A stretch of DNA of 64,000 nucleotides from assembly GCF_000026945.1 (NCBI RefSeq), contig NC_012861.1, positions 1,860,001-1,924,000 of the forward strand. Direction: 5' to 3'. Shown piece after piece: positions 44,962-55,499 of the stretch. The notes beneath the pieces were generated by a model. It worked only from the letters and a program-made list of their open reading frames with translations, was not told the DNA's origin and ran no database searches. Numbering within the stretch: the stretch's first letter is position 1; every line of letters begins with the position of its first letter. Made by a program: the position numbers and the translations under genes. Source of the stretch: Candida dubliniensis CD36. Taxonomy: Eukaryota; Ascomycota; Pichiomycetes; Serinales; Debaryomycetaceae.

Positions 44962-45053
44962 GGGCGAATGGTCTAGTGGTATGATTCCTCGTTTGGGTTG
45001 TTCACCAAACACAAAATTCGAGGAGGCCCGGGGTTCAATTCCCCGTTTGCCCC
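44962..45053 (+). tRNA. tRNA-Pro (UGG) with 20-nt intron
   Basis: The acceptor arms GGGCGAA (44962-44968) and TTTGCCC (45046-45052) pair. The D-arm has TGGTCTAGTGGTA, and the T-arm has GGTTCAATTCC. Anticodon-stem strands are CCTCG (44987-44991) and CGAGG (45019-45023). The anticodon is TGG at 44994-44996, and the intron spans about 44998-45017, just 3' of position 37. The discriminator base is C (45053) and a T-run follows as Pol III terminator. It decodes CCA and probably the other CCN codons. Confidence 0.95.
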
Positions 45054-46751
45054 AATTTTTTTTATAAACTATTTTGCCGAGATATTAGCTTAGTTCAATC
45101 AAAATCTCTTGTTATAACAGCTCCTGGTGTGCTCTTCTTTTTATAGGAAGTGTAAAGACAAGGCAAGCTTAACGAAACACTGCTTAATTTAATCAGTATT
45201 CCTCAATTGTTTCAAGCACTATCAGTTTTGTACCCCTTATTCAAAGCAAACTCAAGAGAATTTAATAATTGTCTATATCATAAAATGATATTGTTTCAGT
45301 TTCTCCCTCACATCTCATCTTTTGCTGTCATCGTCAAACCAAAAACTGCAATAACCACAGCCACCACGACCACCACCACGGGGTCCGCATGAAAAAAAAA
45401 AAAAAATTAGTGACTGATCTACGTTGGCAGTTTTTGAACCATTGTGCAGGAATTCGGAGATGAAGAACAAACAAACAACAATTTATTTCTCTTCTATTGA
45501 TCTGATTGTTCAACAAACATTCGTTCTCAAAGTTTAATATTGTGTGGACGTTAATGATGCAGATGTTCTCTCATGTTGCTTTATCTTATACAAGGAGCAT
45601 AGCATATAGATTACAGTCGTTGATAAACTGGATGAAGAGCATTTCAATTAAACGTCGTGCGGTAAACCATTCTCGTGTAAAACTCCTGCAGTCCTGTTTG
45701 GAGAGGACTCTCCAGTATAATTGGTACGATGGAATAAATTGAAATTGAGGCTTTATTATTATTTTTGGTACCAGAGAAAATTCCACCTTTGCAAACTGAA
45801 ATTAATCAACAACAACATCAACATTGCAACGACAATAGACAAAAACAACTTGCTATGCGGATCGAAATTCCACCGTTGCTCGTTTTCAACTTTGTCTGTT
45901 ATTGTTTGGTGTTGTCAGCAGCAATTATAACTTCACTCTTTGAACTAACTATTATGTTACACCAGTCCTTTCTAGAATAATGCTTGAATCAGGAACAGTA
46001 CAGCTGTGGCAGTATCCTGGCACACAAAAGACTAACAGACAAATAGAACTATGGATTTAGTATACTGTTGTTGATCTGGAAATATCCACACCCCAAAAAA
46101 ATGTGGTTCACACAACACTAATAGACTCACTATACTTGATAGAACTAATAACTACAGTATTTTCTTTGCCATGCGTATGCATATCGAGGTGTGTTTAATT
46201 GTCGTTTCTTTTACTCTACAACCAGCCAAATGAACCCTACAAGACTACTTTTGTACAATGCAAAATTTAAAGAACCGATAATGTCGTCGAAGCAAATGAC
46301 GAAAACCACAAAATAAGTGTTTGGAAAAAAAAAAAGGGGATGATGGTTGATGATGATCCAGAAATGTTTGTCTTATTGTCTCGTTTTAAGGGGGGTAATG
46401 GCGACACGGAAAACCAGTTTTTCGTGGGGCCATGTTAATATTATATTTATTGTGGAACTTGAGAATTTCATGTTTTGCATTAAAGTTTTACCGATTCAAC
46501 AAACACTATATTTCAATTATTGCTCCTTGTTGCTGTTTCCTGTACTCTCACCCCTGTGAGTCCCCCGCTTTCGGTCTCTCACCCTTCTGTGAATTAATTT
46601 CTTTGAATTTCATTTCTTCAAGTTTGATCAAAAAAAAAAAAGTGTATAAATACCAACGTTGATCCTTGATTTTGAACGATACATCTATTTTTCTTCTTCC
46701 TTTTTCTTTCTTTCTAGCATTCCATTCAATTACACTTCATATCAATTAACA
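45054..46751. other. Intergenic region between tRNA-Pro and DDR48
   Basis: No protein gene is supported. The frames at 45506-45980 are short and overlap one another. The last 420 bp hold three STRE-like sites and a TATA box of DDR48. Relics of a retroelement cannot be excluded but were not recognised. Confidence 0.5.
46335..46555. promoter_or_regulatory. Three STRE-like sites upstream of DDR48
   Basis: AGGGG at 46335-46339 and 46389-46393 and CCCCT at 46551-46555 match the STRE core. A TATA-like GTATAAATA is near 46643, about 110 bp before the ATG. This suits a stress-induced gene. Confidence 0.6.
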
Positions 46752-47342
46752 ATGGTTTTCGGTTTCGGTAAAGACGACGACAAAGACAAGAACGACAGAA
46801 GAGACAACGATTCTTACGGATCTTCTAACAGAAGAGACAACGACAACTCTTATGGATCCTCTTCATTCGGTTCTTCCAATGATGACGACAACTCTTATGG
46901 TTCTTCCAACAAGAGAGGTAACGATTCATATGGTTCCTCCAACACTGATTCATACGGTTCCTCCAACAGAAGAGACAATGACTCGTACGGTTCTTCCAAC
47001 ACCGACTCATATGGCTCTTCTAACAGAAGCGGCAATGACTCATACGGATCTTCTAACAATGATTCTTATGGATCTTCTACCAAAAGAGGTAACGACTCAT
47101 ACGGTTCCTCCAATACCAGCAGTTACGGTTCCTCCAACACCGACTCATATGGTTCTTCCAACAATGATTCCTATGGTTCCTCCAACAGAAGAGGTAATGA
47201 CTCCTACGGTTCTTCTAATGATGACTCGTATGGCTCTTCTAATAGAAGAGGTAATGATTCCTACGGCTCTTCAAACGATGATTCCTACGGTTCCTCAAAC
47301 AGAAGAGGTAACAATGACTCCTATGGTTCTTCTGATTATTAG
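46752..47342 (+). CDS. DDR48: Ddr48-like Asn/Ser/Tyr-rich stress protein
   Basis: From the ATG at 46752 the product has 196 residues. After MVFGFGKDDDKDKND it consists of about 17-20 copies of an eight-residue unit of the DSYGSSN type, alternating with N-R-R-G-N-linkers. There is no signal peptide or folded domain; it is very hydrophilic. S. cerevisiae Ddr48 has the same SYGSSN repeats and is a DNA-damage/heat-stress-induced protein with reported ATPase/GTPase activity. In C. albicans it is a widely induced stress- and filamentation-associated gene. The repeats are coded with few A-only runs but with high identity, so copy number may vary. Confidence 0.92.
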   Translation: MVFGFGKDDDKDKNDRRDNDSYGSSNRRDNDNSYGSSSFGSSNDDDNSYGSSNKRGNDSYGSSNTDSYGSSNRRDNDSYGSSNTDSYGSSNRSGNDSYGSSNNDSYGSSTKRGNDSYGSSNTSSYGSSNTDSYGSSNNDSYGSSNRRGNDSYGSSNDDSYGSSNRRGNDSYGSSNDDSYGSSNRRGNNDSYGSSDY

Positions 47343-47832
47343 TTGAGAAAAAAACCATCAATTGAACACCATCATCTTGATGGCTTTTGAATAATTCAAT
47401 TCTCAAATGAAATTTTGGTGTCTTTTGTGACACTATTACTTTTATATTTTGTACTTTCTTATAGGCTGCGAAAAACCTAAAAAAAAAAAATTTCAATTGG
47501 TTTAGCCAACCAAAAAAATATACATCTACATTCTTTATATTCAATTGATTTGTGACTAAATCTGTTTGACATGTAATAATTTAAGACCATATTTAATAAA
47601 AATAAATCAATTAATGTTTATAAGAACAATTAAAAAGAATTATACAATCTAGAAAAAAAAGTAAAAAAAGAAACAATGTACTAGAGATAAACTAAAGTTA
47701 ATGCTTGAAGCCATTCATTTACAGCTTATTTAGTTATCTATTTATTTTTTTTTTGTAAATTTTATCTTGGTCTTTCGTCATGAGTACATGTGTATATTTG
47801 TACCTTGTGCTTCAACTTCAAGTCGTCAGACG
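47343..47832. other. DDR48-KIS1 3' intergenic region
   Basis: A convergent 490-bp gap with terminator-like A/T runs. No gene is seen. Confidence 0.5.
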
Positions 47833-48720
47833 TCACAGCTGCTGTTCTTGTGTTATGGAAGACAGTGAAGCCTGTTGTAGTGGGGCGTATAAAACTTGTG
47901 TCAAGTACTTTCTTTTGTATCTCACGATGGAGGCCACAGCAAGCGTGTTATGTTTGATGGAGGTGGTAGCCAAATGATTCAACACAACGTGATTTGGAAT
48001 TGGTAATGCACCACTATTGTTTTCAGTATTATTGAAATTATTCAAAATTACACTTTCTAAATGAGGTGGCAATTGTGGTGGATGTAACCATGCTTGCTGT
48101 TGTCCGTTATTATTCCTGGATTGCTTATCAATCGCCACATAATACTGCTCCATCACTTTTGGATCAGTAAAAATCGGTGGGATATCTTTGATATATTGAT
48201 AAGTTTTTTCATCTAATGCATTGCTTTCATCATCATGGTATCTGGAATAACCATCACCCATATCATCATCGTCATTAGTCAACCCCCACATCGAATTACT
48301 TCTTGATCGAGATACCGAAGATCTACGTGAAGCTTGTTGGTTGACTGTCTTATCGCCAGTCTTTGCTTGCTGTTTCTCAAGCTCTTGTTGTTGTAACTCA
48401 TTGTTGTTTTCCTCTTTTTCTTGTGATAGATGTTGTTGAACATTTTCCGGAGTAATCTCAATATAATTCACAAAGTTGCCCATTTGATCGGTGGCTGTAG
48501 GTAAAAAGTCGGAAAATCTCAACTCATTATCAACCACAAATCTGAAACGATGGGTTCCAACTGGTAACCCTAAGGTAATCATAAAATTATCATCGGGTTG
48601 TTTTACTAACCCAATCATTTTTCTCCATCCAGTGAATGAACCAGTTACATACACTTTTTGACCCCCTTGGACCCATTTAATATCCACAGGAACTGCAATA
48701 TTGGCATCTGGAGCTACTGG

Positions 48721-48755
<35 letters not shown>

Positions 48756-49056
48756 GCTGCAGTTGCAGTTGTTGGGAAGCTTGAGATTGCTGCTGTTGAT
48801 TCAAGTTCGATAAGGATCGGTCAATATGCATCTTATCCCCCTGTTCGTTACTTTTATCCGATTCCTTATTATCGATATTCATTCTATCTAAATCAATTTC
48901 ATCTGTCAATATTATTGTAGATTTTCTCCTTGTGGGTTGTTGATCTTCACCTTCTGCTTTACTCACATCAACCATCGACACATCTTTGGTAGTATTTATA
49001 TCATCCAAAGGACCTGTTGCTGATGCCTCTTGATTTGTAGATTTTGGACTGAGCAT
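47833..49056 (-). CDS. KIS1: Snf1/AMPK beta subunit (Sip/Gal83 family)
   Basis: The 407-residue protein starts with a Ser/Asp-rich N-terminus and a poly-Gln run (nt about 48718-48760). The glycogen-binding CBM48 follows (about 125-205; VYVTGSFTGW, PVGTHRFRFVVDNE, FVNYIEI). A disordered Gln/Asn stretch leads to the C-terminal ASC domain (about 285-395; IPPIFTDPKVMEQYY, HPPQLPPHLESVILN, PNHVVLNHL, YKRKYLTQVLY). It scaffolds the Snf1 kinase with Snf4. KIS1 is the C. albicans name from memory. The domain set is complete. Confidence 0.9.
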
Positions 49057-50164
49057 GTTGATATCGATATCTCAAAAATGGAAAGTTAAAAAGATAAAAC
49101 AAGCAAATGAATAAATATATAAGTAAAAAAAAGTACAGATTATGACAAAATACCACTTGCTTTATACAAACTAAGATGACACGGGATGAGTTTTATTTTA
49201 TAAGTTCTAATTTCAATGCTGATAAGAATGCTATTATGCTATTTTTACTTTTTTTTTCTTGAATGTATTTTTTTATTTCTTTTTTAGGGTGGGAAGTGTA
49301 AAGAATTAATATTCTATTTGAAACTGTGTTACCTTAAGTCTAGAAATTAAGTCACTTTCTAGTGTAATTCAATCTGATTAAAATTATGAAACACGGACTA
49401 GAATTGGGAAAACAAATAAACTTAACAAAAACAAGCAAATTCTGATTGTCTTTTATGATTGGTAGATAGATAAATGTAAATCTTCTTTTAAAGTTTGGTG
49501 AAGTTGGGTTAAAGGTAATATGATTTTCAAAATGTTGAATATGATGAAATTTGAGTTTTTCTTGTAGTTGTGATATATCTTCTGATGATGGATTTGTTAT
49601 TTTGTTTTTCGTTGAGTTTTTTTTTTTTTCTTTTCTCTGAGAGATTTTTCTTCTTTTTCCAGCTTTGTTGTTCACTTCTGTCTTGTTCTTGTTTGTGATT
49701 ATTTTTTTGTTGTGGTGGTCGTTGTAGTTGTTGTTTGTGGTGCGGTGGTGGTGGTGGTGGTTGCGGGAGAAAGGAGGTAGAGGAGGAGGAAGAGAAGGCG
49801 ATGTAAAAGAAGTTGAAGGAAAATTACAACCACAAGAGTCACATCTCGCATTAGTCACGTGAATGCTTACCATGATTTCAAATGTTTAATGCACCGATTT
49901 CAAACGTTGTTGACAAGGGTGAACCGCCAAGCCAAGCAAAGTCAAGCTACTTCCCTTGGATCTAATCCAATCAAGATTTCGAGATAGCATGATTGTAGGA
50001 TTCTGTTATGGTAAGCTAGAGTGCTTCCTTTTACCCAATGCGCACGTGACATTTAGAATGTTAAAAGAAAAAAAAAACGTAGAAATCCGTAACAGTCAGA
50101 ATTTTCTGGCTAAATTGCAGGTAACCACAAGAGCCTTCCACATTAACCGCACCAGAAGTTAGAC
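49057..50164. other. KIS1-phosphatase-relative intergenic region
   Basis: Divergent promoter region with A/T runs. It contains one doubtful ORF (49352-49873, - strand), and CACGTG boxes at 49856-49861 and near 50044. Confidence 0.5.
49352..49873 (-). CDS. Doubtful basic open frame
   Basis: A 173-codon frame starts with ATG and CxxCxC near the N-terminus. It then has Pro/His/Asn-rich low complexity and a Lys-rich middle. No family is recognised. It lies in the promoter space between KIS1 and the next gene, and its composition follows repeats in the DNA. It could be spurious. Confidence 0.2.
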   Translation of the reverse strand: MVSIHVTNARCDSCGCNFPSTSFTSPSLPPPLPPFSRNHHHHHRTTNNNYNDHHNKKIITNKNKTEVNNKAGKRRKISQRKEKKKNSTKNKITNPSSEDISQLQEKLKFHHIQHFENHITFNPTSPNFKRRFTFIYLPIIKDNQNLLVFVKFICFPNSSPCFIILIRLNYTRK

Positions 50165-50815
50165 ATGCAACAGGAAACCAGTCGCATACAGTATATGTCA
50201 GGTAATAAATATTCTAAAGAATCAAGTCGAAAAGCACAAGGACTGGTTGCTAAATTGGTGCCACCATTGAATTTCTCGTTAGTGGAGAATGGAATCTATC
50301 GCTCAGGTTTCCCAATGCCTATAAACTACCCATTTTTAAAGCAATTGAGACTAAAAACGATAATATATTTGGGTGATTTAGGTAATCAAACTTCAAGCAA
50401 AAGCAAGAAGAAAGACAAACATGGTACAGCAGAAATAATGAACAATTATCTAGATTGGATCAAGAATGATACCGAAATCAGGTTCTACAACTTATTATTT
50501 GAATCGTCACAAGAACCGTTCAATAAACCAGAAGATATTCAACAGGCCACTCAAAGCTTGACTTTTGCATTGCAGTTGATCCTAAATAAAGAGAACTATC
50601 CCATTTTGATTCATTCAAACAAAGGCAAACATCGTACTGGTGTTTTGATTGGAATAATGAGAAAAGTCTTACAAGGTTGGTGTCTAAGTGGAATTTTTGA
50701 AGAATACGAAAAGTTTGCCATGGGTAAATCGGAATATGATTTGGAATTAATTGAACTATGGCAACCAGAATTGTACATAGACGATGCTAACAAGCCCGAT
50801 TTTGTTAGGATATAA
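50165..50815 (+). CDS. Siw14/Oca-type tyrosine phosphatase relative lacking the catalytic Cys
   Basis: The 216-residue protein has the fungal PFA-DSP core: FSLVENGIYRSGFP, TIIYLGDLG and the signature loop IHSNKGKHRTG at residues 149-159. In active members the loop is HCxxGxxR; here position 151 is Ser (codon TCA), with Arg157 kept. The usual acid-loop region is present but not assigned. It is probably a pseudophosphatase, as occurs in some Oca proteins that act in a complex. It is comparable in length to yeast Oca6. Substrate binding without catalysis, for example of inositol pyrophosphates, is a guess. Confidence 0.82.
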   Translation: MQQETSRIQYMSGNKYSKESSRKAQGLVAKLVPPLNFSLVENGIYRSGFPMPINYPFLKQLRLKTIIYLGDLGNQTSSKSKKKDKHGTAEIMNNYLDWIKNDTEIRFYNLLFESSQEPFNKPEDIQQATQSLTFALQLILNKENYPILIHSNKGKHRTGVLIGIMRKVLQGWCLSGIFEEYEKFAMGKSEYDLELIELWQPELYIDDANKPDFVRI

Positions 50816-50873
50816 CAATAGACATATGTACATATATAACACTAATAATGAAAGTATATATAAAAAAATTGTT

Positions 50874-51680
50874 TCACATATTGTTTTTCATAGTACGTAA
50901 TTTATCCATTATTTCATCGGGTTTAGTCAATCCAGTACTGTCAATCACCTGCGGATCAGTAAGTTTCATAAATGGGTTAAATTGCAATTCATCACCAATA
51001 GTGAATTCACCAGTAGTATGTTCATGAGACTCGCAATATTCAGCCAATTTTTTGATTGCCTCATTTCTCAACACTGTCTGTGAAAATCTCACATTTGACT
51101 TGGTGTATTCATGTCCTGGATAAACTTTAGTTTCCTTGGGCAACTTGGCCAAAACTTGATTGAGTGAGTAATTCATTTCTTGACCTGTACCTTCGAAGAA
51201 TCTACCACAGCCACTTATAAATAGTGTATCTCCAGTAAAGACGGCTTTTTCGTGAGTTTTCTTATCTTGCACAAAGTAACAGATCGAATCTTGTGTATGG
51301 CAAGGAGTGTGCAAGGCAGTAATTGTTAGGTCGTCTCCTAATTCGAGTATTTCCTTATCAGAAGGCGTATACGTAACCAATGGCGAATTCTTACCTGCAA
51401 TAATTGGCAAATCTGGATACTTTTTGTGGAAGAATGAATTCCCATCAGAATGATCATAATGATGATGTGTATTAACAATTGCTTTCAAATGGAAATCAGA
51501 CTTGTGCTTCTTAAAGTACTCAAGAACTTCATCGGGTTGTGCGGAATCAATCAACCATGCTTGCTTTGTAGGTGTATCAACAACCAAGTAGGCATAGTTG
51601 TCACCATGGCCCCATCTCATAGGAATTGACTCAATATGCATTTTTCGAATTGTTGATTTAAAAATTGACCTTAAATACAT
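50874..51680 (-). CDS. GLO2: Glyoxalase II (hydroxyacylglutathione hydrolase)
   Basis: The metallo-beta-lactamase fold is clear. THHHYDH (H72, H74, D76, H77), H128 in TPCHTQDS, D151 in FTGDTL and H190 in YPGHEY supply the two metal sites. The C-terminal substrate domain ends the 268-residue protein. The first 13 residues (MYLRSIFKSTIRK) look like a mitochondrial signal; an internal Met14 could start a cytosolic form, as in yeast Glo4/Glo2. The enzyme hydrolyses S-lactoylglutathione in methylglyoxal detoxification. It converges on the phosphatase relative with 58 bp between stops. Confidence 0.93.
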   Translation of the reverse strand: MYLRSIFKSTIRKMHIESIPMRWGHGDNYAYLVVDTPTKQAWLIDSAQPDEVLEYFKKHKSDFHLKAIVNTHHHYDHSDGNSFFHKKYPDLPIIAGKNSPLVTYTPSDKEILELGDDLTITALHTPCHTQDSICYFVQDKKTHEKAVFTGDTLFISGCGRFFEGTGQEMNYSLNQVLAKLPKETKVYPGHEYTKSNVRFSQTVLRNEAIKKLAEYCESHEHTTGEFTIGDELQFNPFMKLTDPQVIDSTGLTKPDEIMDKLRTMKNNM

Positions 51681-51969
51681 TCAATAAGAATGATGTGAAC
51701 AATTGCAAAACAGCAACGAAGAAAATGGGAAAAAGAAAAAAAAAAAAAAAAAAAAAAGAGAAAGATACCAAAAGCAAAAGTCCGTTCATTACGGGGAGGA
51801 GGTGAACCTTTCTTGATCTGCGTGGAAATTGTGTATTTCACAAGATGCACTTACATACAGGAATAAGACAAATATATTAGTCACAACAATTATTAGCCAT
51901 TGTATTGGCAGTCAATAACAAACTATTATTAAAAAGCTACACTGCTACTCGACTGAGTTACACTCCCTT

Positions 51970-53196
51970 TTATGTATCCCATTTCTTGGTTTCCATTCCA
52001 TCTGGTGGCGAAACCTCAAATTCTTTATCTTTAGCTTCATCCCAACTTGTGGTCAAAACAGTTCCATTCGATTGAACGTAACTCTTCATCATTGCTCTTC
52101 TAGAATCTTCATCAACATCCTTGAATATTTTCCGGAAAAAGTCATTTGGGTCGCCTTCTTCTGTATCATCATCGATTTTAAAATTATTCCAATTAATCTT
52201 CTTTTTAGATGATGTAGGATAGACTAAGCCCGATGGATCATCTTTCTTGTCCTCTCCCTGAGTATCGTTCCTCCCCTCCACAGCTTGCTTTTCTAGTTGG
52301 GGCCATTTGTTAGCCTCCTTCTTTCTCAAAGCAATTTCCAACTTTGTTGAGTACACTTTATATTTTGATTCCGAAGGAATGATTTCTGCAAATAATGGAT
52401 CCAAGTTATAGTTGTATTCAGAGCTTGCTGCGCTTGGGAAGGAAATAGATACCGAGTTTGTATCAATGTCTACTTTCAATTTCTCTTCATTGACTTTTTT
52501 GGCATAGATGGTTATTATAACTTCCTCGTTAGATTGATACCAGTCATCTCTGATTTTAACGTTTAGTGGCGCAATCTTGTTAATCACATCTACATTGGTA
52601 GACTTTGGAGTTTGAGCAGCAGAATCGGATAAAGACGATGATTCTGGCTTGAATGTCTTTTTACTTGATTCTTCGTCAATATTCAATTCAACAATCTTTG
52701 GTTCATCAGATTCATCCTTCTTAGCATTACCTTTCGATTGGGTATGCTCGTTTTCAAGACCAAGGACTAAATCGATATCTTCATCATCTTTATCTCCCTC
52801 AACATTCCATTCAGGGTGATTTTTCAAGTCATATTCAGCCTTGGCTTTCCACATAGATAAAGTTGGTTCCTTGCAATCGTACTCGACGGCCTTTTCAAAT
52901 TGGGTCAAACTCAATTTGATTTTCTTTTCCTGATAATAGATCAATCCAAGTTTAAAATAACATAAACCTACGTCTCTTCTTTTTCCTCTTTCAGAGGCTA
53001 TGGAAAATGCACTGCATATGTCTGCCTTGGCTTTGTCATTATTCTTTAATTTTTGATACGCGGTTGATCTCTTCAAATAAGGGGAGAACGCTTCAGGATT
53101 TTCTTTAATTGCTTGGGAATAGTAGGAGATTGCCCCTAAATAATCTTTGGCTTTAAGGGCTGCGTCCCCCTTGGTGATAGATTGTTCGATTGCCAT
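51970..53196 (-). CDS. SGT1: Sgt1 co-chaperone (TPR-CS-SGS)
   Basis: The 408-residue protein starts with TPR repeats (about 1-105; AIEQSITKGDAALKAKDYLG). An acidic linker leads to a CS domain (about 210-300; IRDDWYQSNEEVIITIYAK). The C-terminal SGS domain (about 325-408) has INWNNFKIDDD, DPNDFFRKIFKDVDED and SYVQSNGTVLTTSWDEA. Sgt1 works with Hsp90 and Skp1 in kinetochore and SCF assembly. All three domains are intact. Confidence 0.93.
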   Translation of the reverse strand: MAIEQSITKGDAALKAKDYLGAISYYSQAIKENPEAFSPYLKRSTAYQKLKNNDKAKADICSAFSIASERGKRRDVGLCYFKLGLIYYQEKKIKLSLTQFEKAVEYDCKEPTLSMWKAKAEYDLKNHPEWNVEGDKDDEDIDLVLGLENEHTQSKGNAKKDESDEPKIVELNIDEESSKKTFKPESSSLSDSAAQTPKSTNVDVINKIAPLNVKIRDDWYQSNEEVIITIYAKKVNEEKLKVDIDTNSVSISFPSAASSEYNYNLDPLFAEIIPSESKYKVYSTKLEIALRKKEANKWPQLEKQAVEGRNDTQGEDKKDDPSGLVYPTSSKKKINWNNFKIDDDTEEGDPNDFFRKIFKDVDEDSRRAMMKSYVQSNGTVLTTSWDEAKDKEFEVSPPDGMETKKWDT

Positions 53197-53409
53197 TTAT
53201 ATTTCTTTCTTTGACAGTGAACTTTTGATCGTTAAAGAGGTATCCATACACGGTTTTTTTTTTTTCAGCTCCCATTTCTATATTTTTTGTTCATTCAATT
53301 CTCCCCTGTACATACAAGATTCCAAGCTGAGACGAATAATGAAAAAAAGAAAAAGTTTAATCACTTCTTGCTAGTTACCAATACATTACACTACACACTT
53401 TTATTGGTC

Positions 53410-54912
53410 TTACCAAACCCTTTCCCAAAAATTCAATTGTGTTTGGTTTTGTTTATTTTGTCTTTCTGTATTAGGTAAGAGCATCCATAGGAAAACCATA
53501 AACGCATAAAGCACAATGAAAACAGGCAAAACAACAAATGTACCAACTTTTTGCAGCAAAACACCAACTATAAATGGGAATAGTGCACCTCCGGTTGACC
53601 CAAAGGCCGTCATAATGGTGATCGAGACAACCTGAATCTTTCTGGGGATCAAGCCAGGCAAAGCCGCGTAAGTAATCAACAATGGATAATTTGGTCCGAT
53701 AAAAATACCTGCAAGGGAAACCAAAACAGCTTCAACAACAATAACCGGCACCACCCACGTTAGCAACACCAAAATAATCGAAACTAATGAAACAATAAAG
53801 ACACCCCTTCTCAATCCGATGTATTTGTGAATTGGTCTGGTTAGCAACAATCGTCCCAATGTAAGCCCACCCCACAAACCAGAAGCAATGTACCCAGTGC
53901 TATTTGCCTCGGAATGACGGTAGTCTAACAAAAATGTGACTATCCATCCAGCCAAAGAAACTTCTGCTCCTTGGTAACACAAACAGAAGAATGCTATCAA
54001 CCAAGTGACATGGCTTTGCAAGGCCAACACCATCTCCGACGCTTGGGTGGTGGTGTTTGCATTGTTAGTGGTGTTTGTAAGCCTTGAGTCCAAGTTTTCC
54101 AATTCAACCGAAGTCGATGAGCTGTGAGCCGCCTCATCGTGATCCCAAGGTTTTAAGTCTTCATCGGCATTTTGGAAGGAGAAATACAAATTGATTGCCG
54201 TGACTACCATTAAGCCCAATAAAATCAAATAAAAAAAATTCCAGCTGACTCCGCTGTTGACAATGCTTGTTGCTATCAATGGACTTATGGTAGCACCAAT
54301 TCCGTAACCACCATGATAATAGGCCAAATATTTACTTTGTTTATCTAGCCGGCTCAAAAAGATGTTACATTGAGCAGCAACCATGGCCAACCCACAACCA
54401 CCAAAGAAAAACCCAAGCACAACAACAGGAAACTTGGTTCCGCTGGCAACAATAGCATACATCACACAACTTAGAGCATTGCCTATGGGTAAACTATTGC
54501 GTTTCCCAAACCAAGGCTGGATCTTGTGAGAGAATGCGGCAATTAAAATAAACCCCACTGCGTTGCTAACCCATATACATGATGTAATGGCGTAATTAAT
54601 GTTGTAATAGTTTTCAATGTGTGGCAACAATGCACCAGGAGCAGCATCGCTAAACCCACTTGTAAAATTGAACAATATTGTTGAGGCAATCCGCCATCTA
54701 TTTTTTGGAGGGTTGCTCGAAGTCATAAGGTTGGACGGTTGCTCGGTCGAGTAAGCAGATCTAGAGGAATCATCGGAAGTGTTAGAACTAATTGTTTCCA
54801 AAGAAATTCCATTATCCCCGCTGAAGATTGAATTAGTCGGTTGTGTTTCGTCTGATTGCTGAAATTGTCCATCAGAACGTGATTCGCTTACCGTGGCACT
54901 AAACCTTCTCAT
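53410..54912 (-). CDS. Major facilitator superfamily transporter
   Basis: The 500-residue product has a disordered Ser/Thr-rich N-terminus of about 70 residues, about 12 predicted membrane segments and a polar central loop near residues 250-285. Typical features are SGFSDAAPGALLPHIE in the first helix and YYHGGYGIGATISPLIA. This resembles fungal MFS proteins related to the FucP/Bsc6-like group rather than drug:H+ antiporters with motif C. Substrate is unknown. It is divergently arranged with VMA21. Confidence 0.8.
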   Translation of the reverse strand: MRRFSATVSESRSDGQFQQSDETQPTNSIFSGDNGISLETISSNTSDDSSRSAYSTEQPSNLMTSSNPPKNRWRIASTILFNFTSGFSDAAPGALLPHIENYYNINYAITSCIWVSNAVGFILIAAFSHKIQPWFGKRNSLPIGNALSCVMYAIVASGTKFPVVVLGFFFGGCGLAMVAAQCNIFLSRLDKQSKYLAYYHGGYGIGATISPLIATSIVNSGVSWNFFYLILLGLMVVTAINLYFSFQNADEDLKPWDHDEAAHSSSTSVELENLDSRLTNTTNNANTTTQASEMVLALQSHVTWLIAFFCLCYQGAEVSLAGWIVTFLLDYRHSEANSTGYIASGLWGGLTLGRLLLTRPIHKYIGLRRGVFIVSLVSIILVLLTWVVPVIVVEAVLVSLAGIFIGPNYPLLITYAALPGLIPRKIQVVSITIMTAFGSTGGALFPFIVGVLLQKVGTFVVLPVFIVLYAFMVFLWMLLPNTERQNKQNQTQLNFWERVW

Positions 54913-55499
54913 ATTTGAATAGAATCGAGACCGTAGTTGGATGGTTTTTGTAGGAAATAAGAAAGAAAGAGTAAGTAGAAAAGAACTTAAACAGAATTAA
55001 TTGCTGATTTCCTTTCATTCTTCTCTTGAATCTAGCATAATGCTCTATTTTGTGGAATTTTCTGTTCTATTCCAATTATAGATTTTTGCTCTATCGTTTT
55101 TCCCTTTAGATCTCACCGAAGTTCTTCCGAAATTATGGGAAGAGAGAGAGAGGGGTTTGAGTTGGAGGTTGTGTGGAGAAAAAAATACACCCCCCCCCCC
55201 GATGTAATCACTTTTCACAATTGACCACATAAAGTTCTACTTTGCAATTTATAATAATAATGATAACCCTTTTCGCTTTTCAATAAAATAGAGGCCCCTG
55301 TTACATTACTAAACAATAAAATAGTGAAAAATCCCTTTGTCACGTGACCAGATTGTTGTCCAAAAATTAGAAAAAGCAGTCTTACGCGACACTACGATAA
55401 TTTTGTACAACGTTATTGAAAAAAAAAAAAAAAAAAAAGCATCAATCCATTGAAGAACCAGAGTAGTTAATCTCCAGAACATAGCCCATCTTTCCAATT
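54913..55499. other. MFS-VMA21 divergent promoter
   Basis: It contains the 10-bp palindrome GTCACGTGAC at 55339-55348, a C-run near 55190-55200 and an A-run at about 55420-55438. No gene is seen. Confidence 0.5.
55339..55348. promoter_or_regulatory. Palindromic CACGTG box in the MFS/VMA21 promoter
   Basis: GTCACGTGAC is a perfect 10-bp palindrome with a Cbf1-type E-box core, about 150 bp upstream of the VMA21 ATG. Confidence 0.5.

Noticed and set aside
45506..45980. Overlapping short open frames right of the tRNA
   Set aside because: Each is under 80 codons in a different frame and lacks any recognisable motif.
43299..46658. A full-length or solo LTR retrotransposon next to the tRNA
   Set aside because: No TG...CA ends, primer-binding site or target duplication could be matched by eye.
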